Positions 42,856 through 53,169 of a stretch of 64,000 nucleotides of DNA are shown here, in pieces; position 1 is the stretch's first letter, and each line of letters starts with the position of its first letter. Source of the DNA: Marinospirillum sp. Lineage in GTDB: Bacteria > Pseudomonadota > Gammaproteobacteria > Pseudomonadales > Halomonadaceae. The notes beneath the pieces are model-generated. The model made no database searches. It was not told the origin of the DNA and saw only the letters and a program-made list of their open reading frames with translations. The position numbers and the translations under genes were made by a program. The stretch spans positions 43,427 through 107,426 of the forward strand of contig NZ_JACUUA010000001.1 in NCBI RefSeq assembly GCF_014859565.1. The letters run 5' to 3'.

Positions 42856-44148
42856 TTACTCAGTTGGTGTCAGGTTGGAAGTCTGTAGCGGCCAGTCGCT
42901 GGCTTTGCCTAGAGCATTACAAGGCAGTTGAGCTCCAAAAGTAAACGCCTGGGGGCGCTCAGCAGTCTTGAGATTTTTCTGGCACCAGGCTTGCAGTTGC
43001 TGGCGCAGCTCTGATTCTGACTGTTGAGGGTCAGCCGGTATCACAAAAGCCTTGAGGCGCTCACCTTCTTCTGGAGACATCAGGCGTACCTCCACATTCT
43101 GAACCTCAGGCAGCTGGCGCAGTTGTTCAGCAATTCGTGCAGGAAAAACATTGGTTCCGGCAACCTGCACCGCCTGATCCAGACGACCTGCCGGATAAAA
43201 GTGACGGGCATCCTGCCATTGCAGTTGATCGTTAAGAGGTTGCTGCTGATGGGAAGCAAGATCCAGCAGGGCATCATCCCGGCCTTCAACAGCCTGCCAG
43301 CGTGGCAGCAGCTGAAAGGGCTGTTCGGTTTGCTCACGCCAGCCCAAACCACCGGTTTCACTGGAACCGTAAATCTCCACCAGAGGATTCAAACCCTGCT
43401 GATGGAGTTGTTGAATCACTTGAGGGTCGCAGGGGCCGGTGGAGGTGATGCCCGCCACTCCGGCAGGAAAAGCCTGCTGGCTGCGACTGATCTGCTTCCA
43501 GATAAAAGGAAAGCCGATCACCAGATCACCAGCTTGCAGGTTGCGGCTTTGCACCAAAGAAAAAGCCCGGGTGCCCCGAATCACTGGAACCTGCAACAGG
43601 TTCGGCAGCAAGGCAGAAAATAAAAAACCATAAATATGCTGGCAGGGGCTAAGTGCCAGAATACGCTGGATCGGCTGCTGTAATCTTTGGGTAAATATTT
43701 GGCGAAAATAGTCTGCTTCGGCCACCAGGCTCTGCCAATTCTGCGGACAGGGTTTGGGCTGGCCGGTACTGCCAGAGGTATAGAAGGTGAGGTTCTGAGT
43801 GCCACGCTTTCTGGCTTCAGCCACCAGTTCGACCCACTGTCCCAGGGTTTTGTATCTCAGTAGATAATCTTCCAGGCCGCTTTCACGCAGCTGAAAAAAA
43901 TCGGTCACACGGGTGGCTAAGGCCAGCTTTTCCAGCGAGTCGGCTTGCAGCGAAACCTGTTCAGCATCGGCAGGCAAAGGATGAATCGAGGTGTGCTGAT
44001 CCCAATCCTCAGAAAAAATATCCTGAGCCGTTTCGGGTCGTAACGTCTTGAGTTCATCGGCCAGCAGTGCCTTGATGACCTCCAGAAGCATGTTTTCGCT
44101 CAGCTCAAAGCCTTGTCTCTCAAAACCCTGCATCTCAAAACCCTTCAT
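42856..44148 (-). CDS. pcl: p-Coumarate:CoA ligase of the PYP-activation type
   Basis: 430 aa adenylate-forming enzyme, shorter than plant-type 4-coumarate:CoA ligases (about 540) as is usual for the PYP-associated family. It activates p-coumarate for transfer to the PYP cysteine. TFYTSGSTGQPKPCP (residues 121-135) is the phosphate loop, IYGSSETGG (260-268) motif A5, YPAGRLDQAVQVAGTNVFP motif A8, and NALGKASDW carries the A10 lysine. The N-terminus holds three imperfect 15-bp repeats giving KGFEM/QGFER/QGFEL, with a GGAG 8 nt before the ATG; the conserved protein may begin at Met20. Adjacent to tal. Confidence 0.87.
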   Translation of the reverse strand: MKGFEMQGFERQGFELSENMLLEVIKALLADELKTLRPETAQDIFSEDWDQHTSIHPLPADAEQVSLQADSLEKLALATRVTDFFQLRESGLEDYLLRYKTLGQWVELVAEARKRGTQNLTFYTSGSTGQPKPCPQNWQSLVAEADYFRQIFTQRLQQPIQRILALSPCQHIYGFLFSALLPNLLQVPVIRGTRAFSLVQSRNLQAGDLVIGFPFIWKQISRSQQAFPAGVAGITSTGPCDPQVIQQLHQQGLNPLVEIYGSSETGGLGWREQTEQPFQLLPRWQAVEGRDDALLDLASHQQQPLNDQLQWQDARHFYPAGRLDQAVQVAGTNVFPARIAEQLRQLPEVQNVEVRLMSPEEGERLKAFVIPADPQQSESELRQQLQAWCQKNLKTAERPQAFTFGAQLPCNALGKASDWPLQTSNLTPTE

Positions 44149-44173
44149 CAGCCCATCTCCTTAACCGCATTGT

Positions 44174-44545
44174 TCAAGCGAGTAGTTTCTCAATACAGGC
44201 TAGCAACTCTTTGTTATCAAAAGGCTTGGTTAGGGTTGCTTGTGCCCCGATCATTTTAGCTGAGGACAGGTTAAAGACGGAGTTGAGTGCACGTGAACCA
44301 CCCGACATCGCCACAATAGGCGTATCCGGGCAGGCTGCACGCAGTTTTGGAAAGCCTTCAATGCCGGTTGTTTCTGGCATCATAACATCCGTCAGAATTA
44401 AATCGATTTTGCTCTGGGCTTTGATTTGCTGCAAAGCCTGGGCAATGCTTTCTGCCAGAACCACCTGATACTGGGATTTTGTCAGCAAGCGCTGCAGCAT
44501 TTGCCGTAGCTGCGGGTCATCATCAATCACAAGCAATGTGGGCAT
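44174..44545 (-). CDS. Single-domain response regulator (CheY-like)
   Basis: 123 aa receiver only. Acidic pocket DDD (8-10), phosphoacceptor Asp53 in LILTDVMMP, switch Ser in IVAMSGG, Lys in LTKPF. No output domain, so it must act by protein contact. It resembles the receiver at 50333: both share an SGG-x-RAL ... SA-x-MIGA-x-x-TL-x-KP tail, suggesting duplication within the cluster. It lies between the hybrid kinase and pcl. Confidence 0.88.
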   Translation of the reverse strand: MPTLLVIDDDPQLRQMLQRLLTKSQYQVVLAESIAQALQQIKAQSKIDLILTDVMMPETTGIEGFPKLRAACPDTPIVAMSGGSRALNSVFNLSSAKMIGAQATLTKPFDNKELLACIEKLLA

Positions 44546-44595
44546 GGTGTTGCTCCTAAGTGGTTGGATTTATTTTGTCTTATCAATTTGTCTTG

Positions 44596-45747
44596 TTAAG
44601 ATGATTCGCGTTCAAGATTTGATTTAAGCAGCACAGGGAAGATTAAATCAAACGATGTGCCAACACCGAGTTGACTGTGTACTTTGATTTGCCCATGATG
44701 TTGTCGCACAATACCTGCAACCACAGACAACCCTAAACCAAATCCCTGCCATACGTCTCTGGTGGTAAAAAATGGATCGAAAATCACGTTCAGGTTTTCT
44801 TCCGGGATTCCTTCACCTTCGTCAGAAACCTGCACAATAACTCGCTTTATGCTGGCATCCTCGGTCGTTTTTTGTGTTTCCTGGGCTTCCTGTACATTTT
44901 TTAATCTTATACTCAGGCAAGCCTTATCTTTATTAGCCATTGCCAAAACAGCATTTTTGACAAGATTATCTAAAACCCGAGTGATTTGCACTGAATTGGC
45001 CAGGATGATGCAGTCTTCCTGTTCTGGCTCGATTTCCAGTTTGAGCTTTAAATGCTGTGGCAGATGCTTGGCTGTCCAGCTTGAATAGTCCTTCAGAAAA
45101 TGGCTTAAAACCAAGGGTTCAATTTTAGGTTGACGATCCGATGCATAAATCTCCAGCTGTTCAATCAATTTTGTGCTGCGATTCACTGAGATAATAATGT
45201 CTGTTGCAGATGACTGATTAAAATCAGCATCACCTGGGTCATCATAAATCATTTCGGCATTGCCTTTAATAATCAGCAATAAATTATTAAAATCATGGGC
45301 GATACCCGCAGCAAACTGGCCTAAAGCCTTCAGCTTTTGTGCTTGTAGGTTAGCGTAATAGCTCGTATAAAGGCGCAGCATAATCGAGATTTTATGCAGT
45401 AAATGATGCTGCTGTATTGGCTTGTGCAGGTAATCATCGGCACCACAGGCATGGGTTTCTTGCCAACCTCTGGCACTGTCATCAGCAGTCACCATCAAAA
45501 TAGGTCGCCAATAGTCACCATCCATTAAACGAACCTGGCGTACGGCCTGGTAGCCATTCATCCCCGGTAGCTCAACATCCATCAGAATAAGATCAACGGG
45601 TTCTTGCTGCAAATACTGCAGCCCCTCCTCGGCCGTTGGCGCCCAGTAAACAAAATAGCCTGCTTTTTTTAATAAGCCTTGTGTTAAAACAGCTTGTACT
45701 CGGTTATCTTCAATGAGTAATAAGTTGTATTTTTTATCACTAAGCAT
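44596..45747 (-). CDS. Hybrid kinase: receiver + histidine kinase
   Basis: 383 aa, no membrane segment. Receiver at 8-125 (Asp57 in LILMDVELP, Lys in LHKPI), HisKA helix with phosphoacceptor His151 in GIAHDFNNLL, and an HATPase domain with NLVKNAVLA (N box), VSDEGEGIPEE (G1) and FGLGLSVVAGIV (G2). A receiver placed before the kinase suggests control by phosphotransfer from another kinase, likely the neighbour at 45760. 12 bp after that gene. Confidence 0.85.
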   Translation of the reverse strand: MLSDKKYNLLLIEDNRVQAVLTQGLLKKAGYFVYWAPTAEEGLQYLQQEPVDLILMDVELPGMNGYQAVRQVRLMDGDYWRPILMVTADDSARGWQETHACGADDYLHKPIQQHHLLHKISIMLRLYTSYYANLQAQKLKALGQFAAGIAHDFNNLLLIIKGNAEMIYDDPGDADFNQSSATDIIISVNRSTKLIEQLEIYASDRQPKIEPLVLSHFLKDYSSWTAKHLPQHLKLKLEIEPEQEDCIILANSVQITRVLDNLVKNAVLAMANKDKACLSIRLKNVQEAQETQKTTEDASIKRVIVQVSDEGEGIPEENLNVIFDPFFTTRDVWQGFGLGLSVVAGIVRQHHGQIKVHSQLGVGTSFDLIFPVLLKSNLERESS

Positions 45748-45759
45748 AATGAACCCGAC

Positions 45760-47544
45760 TTAATCCGGTGTTTTTATTTCAGGACTGATGTTGTTTAAGG
45801 ATGATCTCTGTGCAATGGCCAAAGGCAACCTCAAGGTAAACTCTGTTCCCGCCCTCGGATAGCTATGTACATCAATCAAGCCATCATGGTGCTTAATAAA
45901 ATTCAGCACCTGCATCATGCCTAGGCCTGTACCCTTACCGACTTCCTTGGTGGTAAAAAAAGGATCAAACAAACGCTCTTGCACCGCGAGGGACATCCCA
46001 CAACCATTATCCTTCACTTTAATATCAGCAAAGGGCTGGTATTCATCACTGAAGGTGGGCTGCATGTACAGGCTGAGCTGAATCCAGCAGGTGGGGTTCT
46101 TCGTCTCCTGGGTGGCATCCTTGGCATTACGCACCAGGTTAACCAGTGTTTGTAAAAAATAGGGGACATCCAGCCACACGGCCAGAGGTTGATCATGAGG
46201 CATGAAACGCATCTGCATCGCCCCCGCAGCACTGTGAAGCAGATTCATCTGTCCTTGAATCATCTGGTTCAGATCCACCTGTGTTTTTTCACTGGCTTGA
46301 ATGCTGGTGCCATTTTTGAGTTGCTGCACCAGGGTTTCGGCGCGAGTCCCTGCCAGCAGCACTTGCTCAAGGTTTTTATAAATCGGAGAATCAGGGTCAC
46401 ACAGCGTCATGTTCACTTCAGTCAATCCGTTAATCGAACCCAGCAAATTATTAAACTCATGGGCAAGACCGGCAATCACCGTGGCAATCGCCTCAATGCG
46501 CCCGACTCTTTGCGCCTGTTCTTCAATCATCACCTGCTGAGTGAGATCAAAACCGATGGAAATATAACCCGCCACCTGTTGCTCCTGGTTTAAAAACGGC
46601 TGAATCGCTCGCTGTTCGGTCCAGGTGCCACCATCCTTGCAGGTGTTGACAAACTTTCCGATCCAGACACTGCCATTTTTTAAATGCTGTTTTAAGCTTT
46701 CATAGGTTTCTGGCGAGGTATGGTGAGATTTCCATATCGAAGGCTTCTTACCCAGCACCTCATTGGTCTGGTAACCACTGATGCGGCAAAAGGTAGGGTT
46801 CACATACACCACATGCTGATTCACATCAGTAATCACCACCGAAGCACTGGATGCATCAAAGCTTTGTTCATTAAAGCCCATCGAAATGGCTGGGCGTTGC
46901 TCCAGCACCGCCTGAAACGCCTCGTATTGATTGACTACATCGCGCTGCGCGGTTAAATCCACCAGTGTCAGCAAAAACGAGCGATCCAGATAATAATCAC
47001 TGGGTAAATCCGCTAATTTTGCCAAGGCAGGAATCGTCTCGCGGTTCAGTGTGATGTCAATTTCATTCTGAAAAGTACGAAAATTCGCGCTGCTGTTGAA
47101 TTCATACAGCTCATGCAGAGCCGAAGCCAACCACAAACGCCCCTCGGCACCAATAAAACGATACACCGAATGGTTTTTTAATTGGGCACTGTGGTGGTTA
47201 AACAACAAAAAATAAGCCGCCTGTGGATTGGCTTCACGAATAGCCCCGTGCTGATCAATCACTAGAGCCGGTATGGGCAGGTTTTCAAACAAGGCCGCGT
47301 ATTTTTTACGCTCGGCCTCAAGGCTCAGCTGAGCAAAGCGTAGTTCCTGGTTTTGAATTTCCAGCTCGGCCTGATAAATTCGCAGCTCTTCACCCAAGGC
47401 CTGCATCTGCTGAAGACGGCCATCCCCCGCTTCGCCACCCGCTCCTGCGTCCTCAACAATCACCAAGCCCTCAGCCAGAGCTTTTTCTGCCCGTTCACGT
47501 AAATCCTGTAGATGTTGCTGACGCTGTTCATTCATCTTGGTCAT
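45760..47544 (-). CDS. Soluble PAS-domain sensor histidine kinase
   Basis: 594 aa, no clear membrane helix. An N-terminal coiled coil (about 5-90), a PAS-like domain (about 85-200, FENLPIPALVIDQHGAI), a canonical PAS/PAC (about 230-350, SVVITDVNQHVVYVNPTF), HisKA with LAHEFNNLLGSI, and HATPase with NLVRNAKDA, DNGCGM and GKGTGLGMMQVL. The PAS lacks the LOV cysteine motif, so it is not itself a blue-light flavin sensor. Its 5' end overlaps the cheB-cheR fusion gene by 17 bp (an internal ATG at 47535 is an alternative), so the two are co-translated. Confidence 0.83.
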   Translation of the reverse strand: MTKMNEQRQQHLQDLRERAEKALAEGLVIVEDAGAGGEAGDGRLQQMQALGEELRIYQAELEIQNQELRFAQLSLEAERKKYAALFENLPIPALVIDQHGAIREANPQAAYFLLFNHHSAQLKNHSVYRFIGAEGRLWLASALHELYEFNSSANFRTFQNEIDITLNRETIPALAKLADLPSDYYLDRSFLLTLVDLTAQRDVVNQYEAFQAVLEQRPAISMGFNEQSFDASSASVVITDVNQHVVYVNPTFCRISGYQTNEVLGKKPSIWKSHHTSPETYESLKQHLKNGSVWIGKFVNTCKDGGTWTEQRAIQPFLNQEQQVAGYISIGFDLTQQVMIEEQAQRVGRIEAIATVIAGLAHEFNNLLGSINGLTEVNMTLCDPDSPIYKNLEQVLLAGTRAETLVQQLKNGTSIQASEKTQVDLNQMIQGQMNLLHSAAGAMQMRFMPHDQPLAVWLDVPYFLQTLVNLVRNAKDATQETKNPTCWIQLSLYMQPTFSDEYQPFADIKVKDNGCGMSLAVQERLFDPFFTTKEVGKGTGLGMMQVLNFIKHHDGLIDVHSYPRAGTEFTLRLPLAIAQRSSLNNISPEIKTPD

Positions 47545-50293
47545 TGCTGAGGTTCAGGTGTTGAGGTGGGCGTATAGGTTGTTGAGAGGAGTGAGCTTGG
47601 CTGGCTGAAAAATGCACCTGCTGGCGACCTGCTAAAGCGGTGACATCAATAAAACTCGCTACTGCACCTTTGCTGACTGAAGAGCGCACCTGATAAGGCA
47701 TGACTCGCAGTAAGATATTATGCCCATCTTCGGTCACGATATCTTTTTCCAGCGGCTTGCCCGTATCTAAGGTGCGCTGCATATCTTCGAGCAGCTGCGG
47801 GTGTTGCAGCTGGTTGACGATATCATCCAGAGGTCGCCCCAGATCGCCTTCGCGCAGCTTAAACAGTTTTTGTGCATCGGGTGTAAAGCGGGTAATGCAT
47901 AACTGGGCGTTAAGAAAAATGGTCGGAATGCCCAGCGCTTTGCCCATGGTGTCTAAATCACTGTAGAGCTGATTCAGTTGCAGTACCTTTTCCTGGTATT
48001 CAGCATTGACGGTGTTCAGCTCTTCATTTAATGATTGCAGCTCTTCGTTGGAGCTTTGCAGCTCCTCATTGGAGGCGCGTAGCTCTTCATTAGTGGCTTG
48101 CAGCTCTTCGTTGGCGGTTTCAAATTCTTCAATGGTCGCCTGCAAGCTTTCACGTGTTGCAGTCAGCTCCAGCTCCAGCTCACCGATTCGCACCTGCGCC
48201 TCTTTATCCATATTCAGCAGCGCATTGTTCTTGCGCGGCTGCTGCTGGTGTGTTTCAAAACACAGCAGAGCATAACGCGCCTCCTGCGCTTGATCAGGCA
48301 GAGGGGGTAATGCATGAGCCACCAGACGCAGCTCGACATTTTCTGCCTCCTCCGCTGTGGGTTGTGCGGTTTTGAACTCATCCTTTGCCTGAGCTTCACC
48401 TGTTCGTGCCCTAGCTTTGTTTTTTAAAGACTGAGTTACCCAGCCGGAAGCCAGGGAAATCTGCTCTTTTTTGGCTTTATAGAGCAAGGCCGTCGCTATG
48501 GGTACTAAGGTTTCTGGCAGTAGACGCACCAGATTCATACTCGCTACCCCCGGACGCAGATGCAAATAATCCTGCACCTGTCCAAAAAAATGCAGCACTT
48601 CATCCTGTTGATTCACCAGCAGCGCGGGCGGTGCATAGGATTCAGTTAACAGCTGCTGCGCATGTTGAATCAACAGCTCCTCGGGTTGAATCGCCGCTGG
48701 AGCAGGGCGCGGGGCGAGGCGTCTTTCTGCCGGCATGTACAACTGGCGCAAATCCTGCTGTTCCAGGCTGGCCTGCAAAGGGTGATGGGTGCGCTGAAAA
48801 ATCTTTTGTTTTTCATTCAGCGCCTGCACACTGGCTCCCAGTTCCGCTGCCGATTCACTCGGCCCAAGAAACAAATACCCCTTGGGCTTGAGCGCATACT
48901 GCAAACGAGTTAATGCCCGCCGCTGAGCCTGCGGCTTAAAATAAATCAGTGTATTACGGCACACCACCAAATCCATGCGCGTAAAAGGTGGATCGGCCAG
49001 CAGATTATGCTGAGCAAACACCACGACCTGACGCAGCTCCGGTCGCACCGTATAGCCTTTTTCACCCTGGGTAAAAAAGCGCTCCAGGCGCGTGGCATCC
49101 ATCTCGGCGGCAATGGTTTCTGCATACAGCCCCGCACCGGCAAAATCGATGTTTTGGGGATTTACATCGGTGGCAAAAATTTTTAATTCTGGCTGGATAT
49201 TCAGCCGTTCAAACGCCTCTACAAATAACATCGCAATCGAATAGGCTTCCTCCCCACGCGACACCCCTGCGCACCACACGCGCAGGCTCGGTTGTGGTCC
49301 TGCCTGTGCCACCAGCGGTTGAATCACGCGCTCATTCAAGGCCGCAAAGGCTTCAGAATCACGAAAAAAGCTGGTCACACAAATCAGCAGCTCACGGCGC
49401 AGAAGGGTTAACTCGCTGCGCTCCTGCTGCAGATGCTGCCAGTAGTCTTCTAGGCGACTTAAGTGCAACACCTGCATCCGCCGTTCAATCCGTCGCAGCA
49501 CGGTGGCCATTTTGTATTCACGAAAATCAACGCCACAGGCCTGTTGCAGCGCCTGAAACAGGTACTCCAACACTTCATCCTGAGTGGGTTGCAGTTTGGG
49601 ATGATAAGCCGGTACAGCATTTGAAGACGTGGCAGCCGAGCGGGGAGTGGCAGTTTTTCTGGCTGGGTCGCCAAGATGAGTCTGAATAAGTGTTGAGGTG
49701 TTGATGCGTTCTAAATAATGAGGCAGCTTTTCACTCAGCTGATGTACCGTGTTCACTTCATCGACCAGATGGGTCGCTATGGCACTATTCGGCATACCAT
49801 TAAAACGCGCTTCGTCTGGGTCTTGTACCAGTAAAAAACCACCCGCTGCGTTAATCGCTACACAGCCTCGTGTGCCATCCGATCCGGTGCCAGAAAGCAC
49901 TATACCAATACACCGTGCCCCATACTGTTCGGCCATCGCACTGAAAAAAATATCGATCGGCAAGGTGAGCACATGCGGCTGCTTATCATGCAGGTTAAAC
50001 ATCCCATAACTGATTTTAAGCAGCTTGCCGGGTGGAATCAGGTGCACGCGGTTGGCTTCGATGGGCATTTGATCCTCAATCAACACCACTGGCATGTCCG
50101 TGTGTCGTCCGAGAAGATCATTCATCATGCTTTTATGATCAGGCGAAAGATGCTGAATTACTACAAACGCTGCCCCTGTCTCGCTCGAGCAAGCATCAAA
50201 AAACTGCTCCAGCGCTTCCAGTCCACCTGCCGAAGCGCCAATGGCGACAATGCAGCCGGAGAAACTTTTTCCTGAATCAATCACCTTCCCCAC
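47528..50293 (-). CDS. CheB-CheR-PAS fusion protein
   Basis: About 921 aa. CheB methylesterase domain (about 10-190): [12 protein letters not shown] (Ser), [12 protein letters not shown] (His), [11 protein letters not shown] (Asp). CheR methyltransferase domain (about 235-510): [34 protein letters not shown] (SAM loop), [13 protein letters not shown] [21 protein letters not shown]. Then a Glu/Asn-rich coiled coil (about 710-800) and a PAS domain to the end. No receiver. I set the start at GTG 50293, preceded by GAGGAGG at 8 nt; a GTG at 50317 is also in frame. Such fusions with a following PAS kinase form a separate signalling module beside the dedicated CheB and CheR. Confidence 0.88.
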   Translation of the reverse strand: MGKVIDSGKSFSGCIVAIGASAGGLEALEQFFDACSSETGAAFVVIQHLSPDHKSMMNDLLGRHTDMPVVLIEDQMPIEANRVHLIPPGKLLKISYGMFNLHDKQPHVLTLPIDIFFSAMAEQYGARCIGIVLSGTGSDGTRGCVAINAAGGFLLVQDPDEARFNGMPNSAIATHLVDEVNTVHQLSEKLPHYLERINTSTLIQTHLGDPARKTATPRSAATSSNAVPAYHPKLQPTQDEVLEYLFQALQQACGVDFREYKMATVLRRIERRMQVLHLSRLEDYWQHLQQERSELTLLRRELLICVTSFFRDSEAFAALNERVIQPLVAQAGPQPSLRVWCAGVSRGEEAYSIAMLFVEAFERLNIQPELKIFATDVNPQNIDFAGAGLYAETIAAEMDATRLERFFTQGEKGYTVRPELRQVVVFAQHNLLADPPFTRMDLVVCRNTLIYFKPQAQRRALTRLQYALKPKGYLFLGPSESAAELGASVQALNEKQKIFQRTHHPLQASLEQQDLRQLYMPAERRLAPRPAPAAIQPEELLIQHAQQLLTESYAPPALLVNQQDEVLHFFGQVQDYLHLRPGVASMNLVRLLPETLVPIATALLYKAKKEQISLASGWVTQSLKNKARARTGEAQAKDEFKTAQPTAEEAENVELRLVAHALPPLPDQAQEARYALLCFETHQQQPRKNNALLNMDKEAQVRIGELELELTATRESLQATIEEFETANEELQATNEELRASNEELQSSNEELQSLNEELNTVNAEYQEKVLQLNQLYSDLDTMGKALGIPTIFLNAQLCITRFTPDAQKLFKLREGDLGRPLDDIVNQLQHPQLLEDMQRTLDTGKPLEKDIVTEDGHNILLRVMPYQVRSSVSKGAVASFIDVTALAGRQQVHFSASQAHSSQQPIRPPQHLNLSNDQDE

Positions 50294-50332
50294 CTTTTTT
50301 CCCTCCTCACCCTTCACCGACCTGGTTTTTTC

Positions 50333-50704
50333 TTAGCGGATCGCTTGCTTAACCGTATCGCGCAGGGTTTGCAAACGCAGGGGCTTTTCTAAAGTATGCG
50401 TTGCGCCGATCATCCTCGCCGATTGCAGCGCAAAATCTCGGTGCAATGCACGCTGGCCACCGCCTGAAATGACGATCACAGGCACCGAGTATTCTTTTTG
50501 GATCAAACGCAAAAACTCCAATCCATCCATGCCCGGCATACAAATATCGGTAATGATTAAATCCCACTGCCCACCCTGATTCAGCTTCTCCAAAGCCGCT
50601 TCAGCACTGGACAAACTGATGACTTGATGTTGATCCAGCTCCAGCATCTGCTGGGCGGTGTAACGAAACTGCTCATCATCATCAACGAGTAAAATACGGC
50701 TCAT
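50333..50704 (-). CDS. Single-domain response regulator (CheY-like)
   Basis: 123 aa receiver. DDD at 8-10, phosphoacceptor Asp53 in LIITDICMP, Ser in VIVISGGG, Lys in LEKPL. Closely related to the receiver at 44174. The two enclose the CheB-CheR-PAS fusion and the two kinases, as if marking one sub-module. Confidence 0.88.
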   Translation of the reverse strand: MSRILLVDDDEQFRYTAQQMLELDQHQVISLSSAEAALEKLNQGGQWDLIITDICMPGMDGLEFLRLIQKEYSVPVIVISGGGQRALHRDFALQSARMIGATHTLEKPLRLQTLRDTVKQAIR

Positions 50705-50745
50705 TATCCGACCTCTCTGGTGGCAAGTGTTCTATGTAAGATGGG

Positions 50746-51909
50746 TTAAAAAAGCTCTATCTTAGCGGCAGATTCAGCCTGTGCGCTCTGGTCGAAACCA
50801 TGACGTGAAAAGTGCGTGGCTTCTTCCTGCTGATAAGCCTCGGTCAACGCCTTTAATGCAATCCAGTTTGGCCGATTTTCTTCCTGCAAGTCCTGCATGA
50901 TTTGGTGCAGCAAGGCGTGACGTTGTTGCATGGCTTGTTGCATCCGCTCAATGATTTGGCGTGTTACATCCTGAAACTGGATATTGCCCAGCGCGTCGGC
51001 TACTTCTCGGTTCAGATTTTCATTGTGCTGCAAGACCACGCTCAGCAAAATGCGATAAAACTGGCGCATGTCGATATAATCGTTATCCAAGCCCTTGATC
51101 ATGCCGGTTAAACGCTCAATCTCTTGCATGTCATGTTCATTTTTTTCTTCGATTTCATGACCAAAAGCCCGATCCATTGCGGTTGAAATCGAATCAATGC
51201 CCTCGGCAATGGTGGTCGCGGTTTCTGCTGCACTAATCGCCAGCCTGCGTATTTCATCCGCTACAACAGCAAAGCCACGCCCCGCATCACCTGCACGCGC
51301 GGCTTCAATGGCCGCATTCAACGCCAGCAGGTTGGTTTGATCACTGATTTTATGAATCAGATTAACTTTCTCTGTTAACAAGCCCACCCGTTCCCCCAGC
51401 TGCTTAAAGTCCTGCTGTTGACGCTGGATTTGCTCCGGCAGGGTATAAATAAACTGGGTTAGCTCATTAATCGCGTTGCTGCTGTTTTCAAAAGCCTGCT
51501 GCATTTCCTGGCTTTGCTCATTGGCAATGTTGAGGTAGTCCACCAGATGATCCGACAGCTCATTGATGTGGGAGAGCTTCTCCACCAAAAAAAACGCAGC
51601 ATCTTCAGTGAAGTCTTTAGTTTCCTGCAAGCGCAGCTGGATTAATTCATCTTGGGTGCACAGGGCTTGCAAACCCTCAACGGCTGTTGGTATTGCAGCG
51701 GATGAATCTGATGGCTCTAGGGTTGTTTCTAGTAATTTAGACTCTTCCTTCCGATGTAGGCGATCTTCTAAAACCCAGCCAACCGCATAGAGCAACACTG
51801 TGGTTCCTCCAGCCCAGAGCCAGTGAATATCCAGGGTTAGCAAACCGAGTAGCAACAAGAGGCTAAAAGCAAAATAAAATGCGCGGACTCGGCGAGGGTG
51901 TTCCAGCAT
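50746..51909 (-). CDS. Membrane-anchored methyl-accepting chemotaxis-type protein without a periplasmic sensor domain
   Basis: 387 aa. Two N-terminal membrane helices (about 10-28 and 31-47) separated by only a few residues, so no extracytoplasmic domain. The rest is cytoplasmic helix with the receptor signalling tip [18 protein letters not shown] ... [14 protein letters not shown] at residues 190-224. The arms are shorter than in full MCPs and end [16 protein letters not shown]. It probably senses a cytoplasmic or membrane state, or serves as a scaffold for the Che array. Its start lies 1 bp after the cheY stop. Confidence 0.85.
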   Translation of the reverse strand: MLEHPRRVRAFYFAFSLLLLLGLLTLDIHWLWAGGTTVLLYAVGWVLEDRLHRKEESKLLETTLEPSDSSAAIPTAVEGLQALCTQDELIQLRLQETKDFTEDAAFFLVEKLSHINELSDHLVDYLNIANEQSQEMQQAFENSSNAINELTQFIYTLPEQIQRQQQDFKQLGERVGLLTEKVNLIHKISDQTNLLALNAAIEAARAGDAGRGFAVVADEIRRLAISAAETATTIAEGIDSISTAMDRAFGHEIEEKNEHDMQEIERLTGMIKGLDNDYIDMRQFYRILLSVVLQHNENLNREVADALGNIQFQDVTRQIIERMQQAMQQRHALLHQIMQDLQEENRPNWIALKALTEAYQQEEATHFSRHGFDQSAQAESAAKIELF

Positions 51910-51910
51910 C

Positions 51911-52288
51911 TTAGGCTCCTGGGACTAGCTCTTTAATGACTTTGAGAAGATCGCTGCCAGCAACGGGTTTGACGAGCCAACCTGCAGCACCCGCGCTTTT
52001 GGCCTCTTGGCGGCGAGATTGGTGAGATTCTGTTGTGAGCACTAAAATGGGTACAAAACGATAACCACTCAGCTGAGTTTTGACCGCTTTGATCAACTCC
52101 AGACCGTTCATACGGGGCATGTTGACATCCGTGATAATTAAGTTGGGTTTCACGTCCATGCTTTTGAGTTTCTCGAAACCATCTTGGCCGTCTTTAGCGG
52201 TTTCCACCGTGTAGCCAGCCTGTTTTAAAATGCTGGTCATGCTCATTAAGATGGTGGCGGAATCATCAATCAAAAAAATTTTTTTCAT
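51911..52288 (-). CDS. cheY: Chemotaxis response regulator CheY
   Basis: 125 aa. [11 protein letters not shown] at the N-terminus, phosphoacceptor Asp54 in [13 protein letters not shown], switch Thr in LVLTTE, Lys in LVKPV. Of the stand-alone receivers here this one is most like the classical CheY that docks CheA. The final target (flagellar motor, pilus or enzyme) is not shown by the sequence. Confidence 0.88.
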   Translation of the reverse strand: MKKIFLIDDSATILMSMTSILKQAGYTVETAKDGQDGFEKLKSMDVKPNLIITDVNMPRMNGLELIKAVKTQLSGYRFVPILVLTTESHQSRRQEAKSAGAAGWLVKPVAGSDLLKVIKELVPGA

Positions 52289-52329
52289 TGGCTGTTTGTC
52301 TCTTCGAAGGAACTGTTTTGATGTCTTTG

Positions 52330-53169
52330 TTATGCGTCCTTTCCGCTGCCCCAGAGCGCATCCAGCTCTGCCGCCAGAAGGGTGTAATCCATCGCGCCAC
52401 TGCTGCGCGGGGCATAATCCAACACCGATTGATGTACGGCAAAAGCCTCAGCCAAGCGGATGTTGTTGCGAATGCCACGCAGCATTTTGCTTTGTCCAAA
52501 CTGAGCACCTAGCTCATCAATGGTGTTGCGGTGTAAAGTCAGGCGCTGATCCAGCATGACCGGCAATAAGCCCAGTAAAGTCAGGTCATCATTGTAATTA
52601 GATGCAATATCGTAAAACAAACGCGCCAATTGCAAGGCACCCACCTTGCCGAGGTGATGAGGCACAAAAGGCACCACAATGCCCTGTGCAGCGGCGGCGG
52701 CATTCATTAAGAGGCTATCCAGCGTGGGCGGGGTATCTAAAATAATGCGCTGATAGTCTTGCGTTAGCCCTTCTTGTTGCAGTGCATCGCGCAAACAGGT
52801 GACTGGGTAATGCAATCCGCGCCCATCAAAGTGCACGTCTGCAGCAATCAGATCCACCCCTTGAGTCGGTGTGGTATCAATGCAGTCCCGCAGCTGCTGT
52901 GGAGCCTGTTGCTGAGCTATTCTGCGTTGAGGATCGATTAACTCAGCTTTTGCCTGAAAAAAACCATGCACACTGCGCAAGGTCTTGCTGGTTGGCTGTG
53001 TGGAAGACGGAGTGGCATAGGGCCGTCCCAAACCCAAAGCAGAATGCCCTTGAGTGTCCAGATCAATCACCAACACGCGATAACCCTGTCGCCCCCAAAC
53101 GGCAGCTAGATTCACACAGCTGGTGGTTTTTCCGGTGCCACCCTTGCGGTTGGCAATGGCAATAATCAT
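52330..53169 (-). CDS. ParA-like ATPase of a chemosensory cluster
   Basis: 279 aa MinD/ParA-family ATPase. Deviant Walker A ANRKGGTGKTTSCVNLAA at the N-terminus, switch I region DLDTQGHSALGLG, Walker B ILDTPPTLDSLLM. No ParB follows; the gene overlaps the STAS-like gene by 4 bp (ATGA) and lies between cheA and cheY. ParA homologues in chemotaxis operons place Che arrays at cell poles or divide them at cell division; that role is inferred here from position. Confidence 0.87.
   Translation of the reverse strand: MIIAIANRKGGTGKTTSCVNLAAVWGRQGYRVLVIDLDTQGHSALGLGRPYATPSSTQPTSKTLRSVHGFFQAKAELIDPQRRIAQQQAPQQLRDCIDTTPTQGVDLIAADVHFDGRGLHYPVTCLRDALQQEGLTQDYQRIILDTPPTLDSLLMNAAAAAQGIVVPFVPHHLGKVGALQLARLFYDIASNYNDDLTLLGLLPVMLDQRLTLHRNTIDELGAQFGQSKMLRGIRNNIRLAEAFAVHQSVLDYAPRSSGAMDYTLLAAELDALWGSGKDA

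Noticed and set aside
45760..47544. LOV-type flavin photoreceptor in the PAS kinase
   Set aside because: The PAS sequence lacks the conserved G-x-N-C-R-F-L-Q cysteine motif.
48121..48160. TTTCACGTG core in the CheBR gene as another parS
   Set aside because: Only the central 9 bases match; flanks of the palindrome do not.
48006..48275. Ser-rich plus-strand reading frame opposite the CheB-CheR-PAS gene
   Set aside because: It is the antisense shadow of the Glu/Asn-rich coiled coil on the minus strand.
50317..50317. GTG at 50317 as the CheBR start
   Set aside because: The GTG at 50293 has a GAGGAGG sequence at 8 nt; the upstream one lacks a comparable site. Kept as an alternative.
52330..53169. 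Second chromosomal or plasmid partition ATPase
   Set aside because: No ParB-like partner or parS site adjoins it; it overlaps a Che-operon gene.
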